Shown: positions 15,943-21,615 of the stretch, in pieces
Layout of the letters: each line of letters begins with the position of its first letter
Position numbering within the stretch: the first letter of the stretch is position 1
Source: JAHHUA01 sp036635475
Lineage (GTDB): Bacteria; Bacillota; Clostridia; Oscillospirales; Ruminococcaceae
Assembly: GCA_036635475.1 (NCBI GenBank)
Contig: JAVWQH010000032.1
Coordinates: forward strand, 1 to 21,615
Reading direction: 5' to 3'
DNA: 21,615 nucleotides
Program-made: the position numbers and the translations under genes
The notes under the pieces: generated by a model
What the model was told of the DNA's origin: nothing
Database searches by the model: none
Seen by the model: only the letters and a program-made list of their open reading frames with translations

Positions 15943-15954
15943 AATAATATCCTC

Positions 15955-16665
15955 CTAAAATTTATCTGCATTTTTCTTTTTGAGTTCACGTTCGGCTTGC
16001 GGCAATCTTAAATAAGACGGCAACAAATCGTTTGCATTTATCATTTGATTTTCTTTGAACATTTTTTCTGCAACTGCACCAATTGATGAGGCTCGGCTGA
16101 ACATAAGTGCCGGGGGCGATGCAACGATATTTTGGAGTTCGCCCTTTAGCCTATCCATACAAATTTGAGTTCCGTCACCCACAAAATATATTTTCTTATG
16201 GCTGTATTCCAAAAGTTTAACTTTTAATTCATCAATTGTTATCGCCATATCTTCCCATAATCGAACTATACCGCCATTTTCAAATTTAAAAAGAGAAGTA
16301 TAAACTTGATTGCACCTTGCGTCCATAACAGGGCATATATACCCCTCAAATCCATTGAGATTATGTGCCAGTCCCTCCAATGTGGAAACAGGTATACAGG
16401 GCTTGTTTATGCCATATGCCATACCTTTTATTGCGGCAATACCAATGCGAAGTCCTGTGAATGAACCTGGGCCTACTGCACAAGCCAATGCATCAATATC
16501 GCTGATTTCAGTTTGACTTTGTGCCAAAAGGGAACTCACCATTTCCATTATTGTTTGACTATGAGTGAGCTTTGTGTTGAGGTAATATTCACCTCGCAAA
16601 AAATTATCCTCCCATAATGCAACGGTTGCTGCAAGGGAAGATGTATCAACAGCTAAGAGTTTCAA
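15955..16665 (-). CDS. tsaB: tRNA t6A37 biosynthesis protein TsaB
   Basis: This 236-residue inactive ASKHA-fold protein pairs with TsaD in making N6-threonylcarbamoyladenosine at tRNA position 37. It shows LLAVDTSSLAATVAL at the start, LTHSQTIMEMV, and the signature VGPGSFTGLRIGIAAIKGMAYG. The TTG at 16665 is chosen because GGGAG lies nine bases upstream and the product then starts M-KLLAVDTS like other family members. The ATG at 16674 abuts the Shine-Dalgarno and is poorly spaced. It overlaps the tsaE end by about 20 bases, so the two are translationally coupled. TsaD itself is not in the window. Confidence 0.93.
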   Translation of the reverse strand: MKLLAVDTSSLAATVALWEDNFLRGEYYLNTKLTHSQTIMEMVSSLLAQSQTEISDIDALACAVGPGSFTGLRIGIAAIKGMAYGINKPCIPVSTLEGLAHNLNGFEGYICPVMDARCNQVYTSLFKFENGGIVRLWEDMAITIDELKVKLLEYSHKKIYFVGDGTQICMDRLKGELQNIVASPPALMFSRASSIGAVAEKMFKENQMINANDLLPSYLRLPQAERELKKKNADKF

Positions 16666-17092
16666 GTCGCTCATCTCCCTTAATTGTTATTTGTCTTTTA
16701 TCTTCATCTATTCGTTCAATTGTTACTGTAATTGAATTCTCGGGAAGAATATTTTCGATATTCTCGCTCCATTCAACTGCCATAACTCCGCCCATATCCA
16801 TATAATCGAAAAATCCTGTTGAATATAAGTCGTCATAATTGGAAACTCGGTACATATCAAAATGATAAAGTGTCAAGCCATCGCCATTATATTCGTTTAT
16901 CAGTGCAAAAGTTGGACTTGAAACATCATCTTTTATTTTCATACCCTTGGCAAGACCTCTTGTAAAGGCAGTTTTCCCCATTCCCATAGAACCTTGATAT
17001 GCGATTATATCCCCCGATTTGAGGATTTCGCCTAATTTTTCAGCAAGCTTTTCTGTTTCACTCACTGAGTTTGTTAAAAATGTTTTTGTCAT
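16646..17092 (-). CDS. tsaE: tRNA t6A37 biosynthesis ATPase TsaE
   Basis: This 148-residue P-loop ATPase works with TsaB and TsaD in t6A formation. The Walker A motif is GSMGMGKTAFTRGLAKG. It is followed by the switch region SSPTFALINEY, the family HFDMYRV, and the late WSENIENILPE box. The ATG at 17092 follows AAGGAG by eight bases. It is the first gene of the long minus-strand operon, with a well-formed promoter directly upstream. Confidence 0.95.
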   Translation of the reverse strand: MTKTFLTNSVSETEKLAEKLGEILKSGDIIAYQGSMGMGKTAFTRGLAKGMKIKDDVSSPTFALINEYNGDGLTLYHFDMYRVSNYDDLYSTGFFDYMDMGGVMAVEWSENIENILPENSITVTIERIDEDKRQITIKGDERLETLSC

Positions 17093-17133
17093 CAGGCGTT
17101 CTCCTTTTCCTTAAACAAAATTTTATCAATACA

Positions 17134-17162
17134 ATTATATCAGAATTTTCCCCATATGACTA
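17134..17162 (-). promoter_or_regulatory. Promoter of tsaE operon
   Basis: On the minus strand a perfect TATAAT (17139-17134) carries an upstream TG (extended -10). It is spaced 17 bases from TAGTCA (17162-17157), a 4/6 match to TTGACA. Transcription would start near 17127, 35 bases before the tsaE ATG. Confidence 0.7.
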
Positions 17163-17169
17163 TAATATA

Positions 17170-17183
17170 TTGTAAATTTACAA
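17170..17183. promoter_or_regulatory. 14-bp perfect palindrome in the tsaE/rodA divergent spacer
   Basis: TTGTAAATTTACAA is fully self-complementary. It lies seven bases upstream of the tsaE -35 and about 140 bases upstream of the rodA start site. The size and symmetry suit a dimeric repressor or activator, but I cannot name one, and in AT-rich DNA it may be chance. Confidence 0.3.
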
Positions 17184-17284
17184 ATTTTTTCGTATAACAC
17201 AGTTTTTATTGATTATTTTCATTGGATTTGTCAATTATAGCAACGCAAATATCATATATCAACCAAAAAATCCAATAATATCAC

Positions 17285-17313
17285 TTGCTACCAACAGAAT
17301 AAAATACTATAAT
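17285..17313 (+). promoter_or_regulatory. Promoter of rodA
   Basis: TTGCTA (17285-17290, 4/6) and a perfect TATAAT (17308-17313) are separated by exactly 17 bases. The start would be near 17320, leaving a 30-base leader with AAAGG before the ATG at 17350. This also rules out the longer open frame beginning at 17209. Confidence 0.7.
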
Positions 17314-17349
17314 ATAATAGTACTAATTTTTTACATAAAGGATAATTAT

Positions 17350-18480
17350 ATGAAATATATATTTAAAGCAATTTATAATTACATAAAAGAAACTGACAAA
17401 ACACTAATTACATTATGTATGCTAGTTTCAACTTTCAGTGTTTTCCTGCTTTCGGGAATTTATAAATCGGGACTTCTTGCCTCAAAACGACAAATTCTTG
17501 TGCAGATTGCAGCCGCTGTAATTGGACTTATTTCTGCAATAATAATGTCAAAAATAGATTATAAAATTATGGCTAGACTTTGGAAATTACATTCAGCTCT
17601 GGCTTATACCCTTGTGATTTTAACTTTTTTCATAGGAATAAAAGTAAGCGATTTTGTTGATGACCGAGCTTGGCTGCCTTTACCTTTTGGATTGACTTTG
17701 CAACCCTCGGAACTGCTGAAAATATCGTTTATTGTAACCTTTGCTCTTCATTTGCAAAAAGAAAGTTCCAATATAAACAATCCAAAATCCCTATTCTTTC
17801 TTTGTTTACATGCCGCCGTTCCAATCATTTTGGTTATGAGTCAAGGCGACCATGGAACAGCTTTGATATTTATATTTATATTTTTATCTATGCTGTTTGC
17901 GGCTGGATTAAGCTTCAAATACATCATTCCGGCGGTAGCTTTAGGGATTTTATGTATCCCCATTGGTTGGCATTATTTACTCAGCGATGATAAAAAAATG
18001 CGTATTCTTTCTATATTTAACCCCGCACTTGACCCTGAGGGTGTTGGTTGGCAACAGATGAAAGGGCTTCTTTCAATCGGCTCAGGACAGCTTTGGGGAA
18101 GTGGCTTATTTGCCGGAAAACATCACTATGTTCCCGAACTCTACAATGATTTTATTTTTGCTTTTGTGGGCGAGGCTTTGGGATTTGTGGGCTGCATTTC
18201 ACTTATCGTTATTTTGAGTTTTATTGTATTGAAAATTTTAATGATTATTCCCCATTCAAATGATTTGCTTGGAAAATATATATGTGTTGGCGTTTTTGCA
18301 ATGTTTGCCTTTCAAATTCTGCTCAACATTGGAATGTGCATAAGTGTTCTCCCTGTTATTGGCATAACTTTGCCGTTTGTTTCCGCAGGCGGAACTTCAA
18401 TTGTTGCATCATACCTTGGAATTGGTCTTGCTTTAAGCGTTTATATGCACAATCATTCAAGCCTTTTTGTAGGGAAATAG
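17350..18480 (+). CDS. rodA: RodA-type SEDS peptidoglycan glycosyltransferase
   Basis: This 376-residue polytopic membrane protein (about ten helices) of the SEDS family polymerises lipid II into glycan strands together with a class B penicillin-binding protein. Motifs are DDRAWLPLPFGLTLQPSE (the family RRWI..QPSE region), QGDHGTAL, LLSIGSGQLWGSGLF, PELYNDFIFAFVGEALGF with the catalytic Asp at about residue 267, and GITLPFVSAGGTSI near the C-terminus. NDFIF and the general spacing favour RodA (elongation) over FtsW or SpoVE, but this cannot be settled without a tree. The start at 17350 is set by the promoter and ribosome binding site. glmU follows 63 bases later and is probably cotranscribed. 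Confidence 0.88.
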   Translation: MKYIFKAIYNYIKETDKTLITLCMLVSTFSVFLLSGIYKSGLLASKRQILVQIAAAVIGLISAIIMSKIDYKIMARLWKLHSALAYTLVILTFFIGIKVSDFVDDRAWLPLPFGLTLQPSELLKISFIVTFALHLQKESSNINNPKSLFFLCLHAAVPIILVMSQGDHGTALIFIFIFLSMLFAAGLSFKYIIPAVALGILCIPIGWHYLLSDDKKMRILSIFNPALDPEGVGWQQMKGLLSIGSGQLWGSGLFAGKHHYVPELYNDFIFAFVGEALGFVGCISLIVILSFIVLKILMIIPHSNDLLGKYICVGVFAMFAFQILLNIGMCISVLPVIGITLPFVSAGGTSIVASYLGIGLALSVYMHNHSSLFVGK

Positions 18481-18543
18481 CTAAAAATATGATTTTAAAT
18501 CGCAGTTATAACGATTTAATTCAAATTAAATAGGAGTGATTTT

Positions 18544-19929
18544 ATGGAAAATACAGCCGCTATTATTATTGCCGCAGGAAATGGGAAAAGAATGAAATCT
18601 AACAAACCTAAGCCAATGTGTGAAGTGCTTTTTAAGCCTATGATAAATTGGGTTTTGGATAGTTGTTTTTCTGCCAAAATTGAAAGAATATCTGTTGTTG
18701 TTACAGATGAAAACCGTTTCGTTCAAGATGCTCTGCCACAGGGTATCCAAACTTATACTCAATACGAAAAATTGGGAACAGGTCATGCCATTATGACTGC
18801 AACCGATTTTATAAAAGAAAATATTGAATGTGACGTTTTTCTTTTGTGCGGAGATGCTCCACTTATTGACAATGAAACATTAGTGAACACTCTTCGTTTT
18901 CATCGTGAAAATAATAATGATGTCACTGTTGTTTCTGCAAACCTCAACAATCCCTTTGGATATGGCAGAATTATTCGTGAAAACGGTGAATTTATCTGTA
19001 TCACTGAGGAAAAAGATGCAAACGCAGAAACAAAACTTATTAATGAAATTAATTCTGGAATTTACTGTGCAAAAGCATCTTTCCTATTAAAAGCTCTCCC
19101 TAAAATTCAAAATAATAATGCAAGCCACGAATATTATTTAACTGATATAATCTCAATTGCAAAAGAACTCGGCTATAAAACAGGAGTTATTGCAACTGAT
19201 AATCCCGACTCGATTTTGGGAGCTAATGACAGAAAATCGCTGGCAATGCTCAATGAGATTGCTCGCCAAAAAGTTATTGACAAGTTGTACGACAATGGTG
19301 TAAACATTCCATTTTCGGATAGCGTTATAATTGCCCCTTCGGTTAAAATCGGCTGTGACACAACTGTTATGCCAAACTGCATTATCACAGGCGACACCAC
19401 TATCGGCGAAAACTGCACAATCGGTGAGGCTACTATTATAAGCAACAGTAAAATCGGTGATGGAAACTATATTCAAAGTTCCAATATTGAAAATTCCATC
19501 ATTGAAAACAACACACATATCGGTCCTTATGCTCATATTCGTCCGAAATCTCACATTAAAAATGGCGTAAAACTTGGCAATTTTGTTGAGATTAAATCCT
19601 CAGTAATCGGCGAAAAAACCTCCGTTGCTCACCTTACATATCTTGGTGACAGCGAACTTGGAAGTTATGTTAATGTTGGCTGTGGTGTTGTTACTGCCAA
19701 CTATGACGGCAAAGATAAGCACAAAACTATCATTGGTGACAGCTCATTTATCGGTTGTAATACAAACTTTATTCCTCCTGTGAAAGTTGGAACAGGTGTT
19801 GTTATCGGTGCAGGCAGCACTATTACTGACGATATTGACGATTTTGCCCTTGCAATGGCTCGTGCTAAACAAACCAACATCAGCGAATGGGCAATTAAAA
19901 AAGGTAAATACAAAAAAGGTTTGAAGTAA
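18544..19929 (+). CDS. glmU: Bifunctional GlmU (GlcNAc-1-P uridyltransferase / GlcN-1-P acetyltransferase)
   Basis: This 461-residue enzyme makes UDP-GlcNAc, the precursor of peptidoglycan and other wall polymers. The N-terminal Rossmann pyrophosphorylase domain has IIAAGNGKRMKSNKPKPM, KLGTGHA, LLCGDAPLI, GYGRIIRE and EINSGIY. A left-handed beta-helix of hexapeptide repeats follows from about residue 250. The acetyltransferase site is present in GNFVEIKSS, AHLTYLGDSELG (catalytic His) and TANYDGKDKHKTIIGD. Length and order are normal for the bifunctional form. The ATG is preceded by TAGGAGTGATTTT. The spacer after rodA holds an 8-bp AT-rich hairpin (18495-18519) without a T-run. Confidence 0.95.
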   Translation: MENTAAIIIAAGNGKRMKSNKPKPMCEVLFKPMINWVLDSCFSAKIERISVVVTDENRFVQDALPQGIQTYTQYEKLGTGHAIMTATDFIKENIECDVFLLCGDAPLIDNETLVNTLRFHRENNNDVTVVSANLNNPFGYGRIIRENGEFICITEEKDANAETKLINEINSGIYCAKASFLLKALPKIQNNNASHEYYLTDIISIAKELGYKTGVIATDNPDSILGANDRKSLAMLNEIARQKVIDKLYDNGVNIPFSDSVIIAPSVKIGCDTTVMPNCIITGDTTIGENCTIGEATIISNSKIGDGNYIQSSNIENSIIENNTHIGPYAHIRPKSHIKNGVKLGNFVEIKSSVIGEKTSVAHLTYLGDSELGSYVNVGCGVVTANYDGKDKHKTIIGDSSFIGCNTNFIPPVKVGTGVVIGAGSTITDDIDDFALAMARAKQTNISEWAIKKGKYKKGLK

Positions 19930-19992
19930 GTTTTTGTTATTACGAAAATTTCAGCAAGATGATTTACCCTTAATTTAGCTTAAAAATAAAAC

Positions 19993-20033
19993 GGCAACAT
20001 TGCTTTAAATACAATGTTGCCATTTTTATTATT
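19993..20033. terminator. Bidirectional terminator between glmU and cysS
   Basis: A 10-bp perfect stem (19993-20002 with 20012-20021, nine-base loop) is followed on the plus strand by ATTTTTATTATTTTT and on the minus strand by GTTTTATTTTTA. It serves both convergent genes. Confidence 0.85.
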
Positions 20034-20034
20034 T

Positions 20035-21444
20035 TTAGTTTTTGCTCCAGCTTGTACCCTCTTTTGTATCTTTCAAAACAATACCTTTTTCAAGAAGTTC
20101 ATTGCGTATTTCGTCGGCTAGTGCATAGTTTTTATTGAGTTTTGCGTTTTGTCTATCCTCAATTTTGGAAAGAACATATGCCTCAAGGTCGCCGTCAATT
20201 TTTTCTTCAACAATATCTTCTGTCAAATCCAAAGATAAAACTCTGTCAAAATCTTCAGCAATCGCTCTCTTTGTCACATCGTTAAAATCAGCTTTCAACG
20301 CATCGTAAAGCAAAGTTATTCCGCTGGAAGTGTTAATATCGTTAGACAAAGCCTCAATGAATTTACTGTGATATTCTTCCACAGCTTTTCTGTCAACTTC
20401 GCCGTCTTTTGAAAGAGATGAGATTTTATCTCTAAGCTTATTGTATGTCAAAACCGCATTATCAAGGGTTTCATATGAAAAAACAAGGGGTTTTCTATAG
20501 TGAGATTGCAAGCAGAACATACGATAAACAAGTGGAGAATATCCTTTTTCTTTTAGCAAAGACAAGGTCAAAAACTCACCACTGGACTTGCTCATTTTTC
20601 CACTTGTAGTGTTAAGATGGTGAACGTGGAACCAATAATTACACCATTTATGCCCCAAAACAGACTCACTTTGTGCGATTTCATTGGTATGATGTGGGAA
20701 AATATTGTCAATTCCGCCACAATGTATATCCAGATATTCGCCAAAATGCTTCATACTAATTGCCGAACATTCAATATGCCAACCGGGATAACCTACACCC
20801 CATGGACTATCCCAACGCAAAGCTTGGTCAGCAAATTTCGATTGAGTGAACCACAAAACAAAGTCGCCATTATTGCGTTTATTGCTGTCCTCTTCAACGT
20901 CATCACGTACGCCAACTGCAAGACTTTCACTGTTATGACCTGTTAAAATATAGTAATCATCAAGCTTTGAAATATCAAAATAAATATTTCCGCCTGCTTG
21001 ATATGCAAAATCTTTATCCAACAAAATTGTGATAAGTTTTATATATTCATCAATACAGCTTGTTGCACGTTCGATAATTTCAGGCTTTTTGATATTTAAT
21101 GCAGCACAATCGTCAAAAAATGCGTCCATATAGAATTTTGCAATTTCCATAACGGATTTGTGTTCTCTTTTTGCTCCCGCAACCATTTTATCCTCGCCAA
21201 CATCAGCATCGTTTGCAAGATGCCCAACATCAGTTATATTCATTACTCTTTTTACATCATATCCCGCATAGGAAAGGAATTTTTCAAGAACATCTTCCAT
21301 CATATAAGTTCTCAAATTTCCAATATGTGCAAAGTGATAAACCGTTGGTCCACAAGTGTATAGCTTAACTTTTCCCTCTTCATTAGGGATAAATTCTTCG
21401 ATTTTTTTGCTCAATGTATTGTAAAGCATAACTTTATTTGCCAT
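20035..21444 (-). CDS. cysS: Cysteinyl-tRNA synthetase
   Basis: This 469-residue class Ia synthetase charges tRNA-Cys. The zinc and cysteine-binding site starts with YTCGPTVY (Cys31). The HIGH motif is HIGN (40-43). Further zinc ligands are in GWHIECSAISMKHFG and HCGGIDNIFPHHTNE, and KMSKSSGE is at about 281-288. The C-terminal anticodon-binding DALR region has the usual ADEIRNELLEKGI. Length is normal. The ATG at 21444 follows AAGGAGAATTTTT. Directly upstream is a leader that looks like a cysteine-codon attenuator, so expression is probably tied to charged tRNA-Cys. Confidence 0.97.
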   Translation of the reverse strand: MANKVMLYNTLSKKIEEFIPNEEGKVKLYTCGPTVYHFAHIGNLRTYMMEDVLEKFLSYAGYDVKRVMNITDVGHLANDADVGEDKMVAGAKREHKSVMEIAKFYMDAFFDDCAALNIKKPEIIERATSCIDEYIKLITILLDKDFAYQAGGNIYFDISKLDDYYILTGHNSESLAVGVRDDVEEDSNKRNNGDFVLWFTQSKFADQALRWDSPWGVGYPGWHIECSAISMKHFGEYLDIHCGGIDNIFPHHTNEIAQSESVLGHKWCNYWFHVHHLNTTSGKMSKSSGEFLTLSLLKEKGYSPLVYRMFCLQSHYRKPLVFSYETLDNAVLTYNKLRDKISSLSKDGEVDRKAVEEYHSKFIEALSNDINTSSGITLLYDALKADFNDVTKRAIAEDFDRVLSLDLTEDIVEEKIDGDLEAYVLSKIEDRQNAKLNKNYALADEIRNELLEKGIVLKDTKEGTSWSKN

Positions 21445-21462
21445 AAAAATTCTCCTTTATAT

Positions 21463-21494
21463 AAAAAAATCCACATATCCCAAAGGGTATGCGG
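21463..21494 (-). terminator. Leader terminator before cysS (attenuator arm 3:4)
   Basis: On the minus strand CCGCATACCC (21494-21485) pairs with GGGATATGTGG (21481-21471) around a TTT loop. This gives ten pairs with one G-U and one bulged A, followed by A and seven Ts (21469-21463). It lies before the cysS Shine-Dalgarno, so it would end transcription before the gene, the arrangement of an attenuator. Its 5' arm is shared with the competing hairpin at 21488-21522. Confidence 0.8.
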
Positions 21495-21522
21495 TAAAAC
21501 TTACTATGAAAAATACCGCACA
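21488..21522 (-). promoter_or_regulatory. Antiterminator hairpin of the cysS leader (arm 2:3)
   Basis: TGTGCGGTA (21522-21514) can pair with TACCGCATA (21496-21488): nine pairs with one G-U. The 3' arm uses the CCGCATA needed for the terminator at 21463-21494, so the two structures exclude each other. TGGN is not found before ACCGC, so this is not a T-box antiterminator. Confidence 0.7.
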
Positions 21523-21552
21523 GATATTGATATATTCGCCCTCAATCTGTGC
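21518..21552 (-). promoter_or_regulatory. Additional upstream hairpin in the cysS leader
   Basis: GCACAGAT (21552-21545) pairs perfectly with ATCTGTGC (21525-21518). A further three-pair inner stem lies beyond a two-base bulge, with an 11-base loop. Its 3' arm overlaps the 5' arm of the antiterminator, so it could act as an anti-antiterminator or as a polymerase pause hairpin. Confidence 0.6.
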
Positions 21553-21578
21553 TACAAATGAAGAAAATATATCTAATT

Positions 21579-21608
21579 TTAGTCTGTACAGCAACAACAT
21601 CTAAACAT
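21579..21608 (-). CDS. Cysteine leader peptide MFRCCCCTD of the cysS attenuator
   Basis: On the minus strand an ATG at 21608 opens a nine-codon frame, TTT AGA TGT TGT TGC TGT ACA GAC, closed by TAA (21581-21579). Four of nine codons are Cys and they are consecutive, in a leader 135 bases upstream of cysteinyl-tRNA synthetase and just before mutually exclusive hairpins. The codons TGC TGT ACA GA (21593-21583) can also pair with TCTGTGCGGTA (21524-21514) for 11 pairs including three G-U, giving the classical arm 1:2. Slow decoding at low Cys-tRNA would mask arm 1 and favour the antiterminator. The window ends seven bases upstream of the ATG, so its ribosome binding site and promoter cannot be seen. 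It is too short to be found by ordinary gene callers. Confidence 0.75.
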   Translation of the reverse strand: MFRCCCCTD

Positions 21609-21615
21609 ATATCTT

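Noticed and set aside
17209..17349. Longer N-terminus for RodA
   Set aside because: The predicted promoter lies inside this stretch, and the ATG at 17350 has AAAGG upstream.
18495..18519. Terminator between rodA and glmU
   Set aside because: The 8-bp stem is AT-rich and has no T-run after it, so cotranscription of rodA and glmU remains likely.
21463..21552. T-box riboswitch upstream of cysS
   Set aside because: ACCGC and a partner GCGGT are present, but the required TGGN before ACCGC is TTTT and no AGGGTGG box is visible. A Cys-rich leader ORF sits where a T-box stem would be. The window stops at 21615, so sequence further upstream remains unseen.

Overview
The window looks like a low-GC Clostridia (Firmicutes) chromosome, most likely a metagenome-derived or draft assembly. 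The support is AT-rich DNA, strong AGGAGG-type ribosome binding sites, TTGACA/TATAAT-like promoters, frequent intrinsic terminators, and a core gene set (MutS2, PyrD type 1B with PyrK, RpiB, RuvX) typical of that class. Nearly all genes are conserved housekeeping genes. There is no mobile element, CRISPR array, tRNA or rRNA that I can support. A 100-N scaffold gap at 7300-7399 is flanked on both sides by the same 55 bp, so it is very probably an assembly join and not real missing DNA.

Layout, left to right. (1) 161-3738, minus strand: lepB (signal peptidase I), hemW (heme chaperone), cbiA (cobyrinate a,c-diamide synthase) and a small four-helix membrane protein form a tight operon, ending at a long hairpin at 94-142. 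(2) 3901-4782, plus: a secreted or anchored protein with a degenerate LytR-CpsA-Psr fold. (3) 4887-11055, minus: mfd then mutS2, two DNA/ribosome surveillance ATPases, separated by a leader with two GC-rich hairpins and the scaffold gap. (4) 11335-12021, plus: a shrunken M14 carboxypeptidase homologue whose zinc ligands and catalytic Glu are all replaced. (5) 11998-17092, minus: tsaE, tsaB, rpiB, upp, pyrK, pyrD, a GNAT acetyltransferase and ruvX. This run covers tRNA t6A modification, pentose-phosphate isomerisation, uracil salvage, de novo pyrimidine synthesis and Holliday junction/rRNA processing. Its terminator appears to lie inside the coding end of the convergent gene of region 4. (6) 17350-19929, plus: a RodA-type SEDS glycosyltransferase and glmU, both for peptidoglycan synthesis. 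(7) 20035-21608, minus: cysS and its leader.

The most notable element is at the right edge. Upstream of cysS (cysteinyl-tRNA synthetase) is a nine-codon ORF encoding MFRCCCCTD, with four consecutive Cys codons. It is followed by mutually exclusive RNA hairpins, the last being an intrinsic terminator just before the cysS ribosome binding site. This has the architecture of a trp-type ribosome-mediated attenuator sensing charged tRNA-Cys, in a lineage where aminoacyl-tRNA synthetase genes are usually controlled by T-box riboswitches. No T-box signature is present in the visible leader.

The two orphan plus-strand genes (regions 2 and 4) are both recognisable relatives of cell-envelope enzymes that have lost their catalytic residues. 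They sit divergently beside conserved minus-strand operons.
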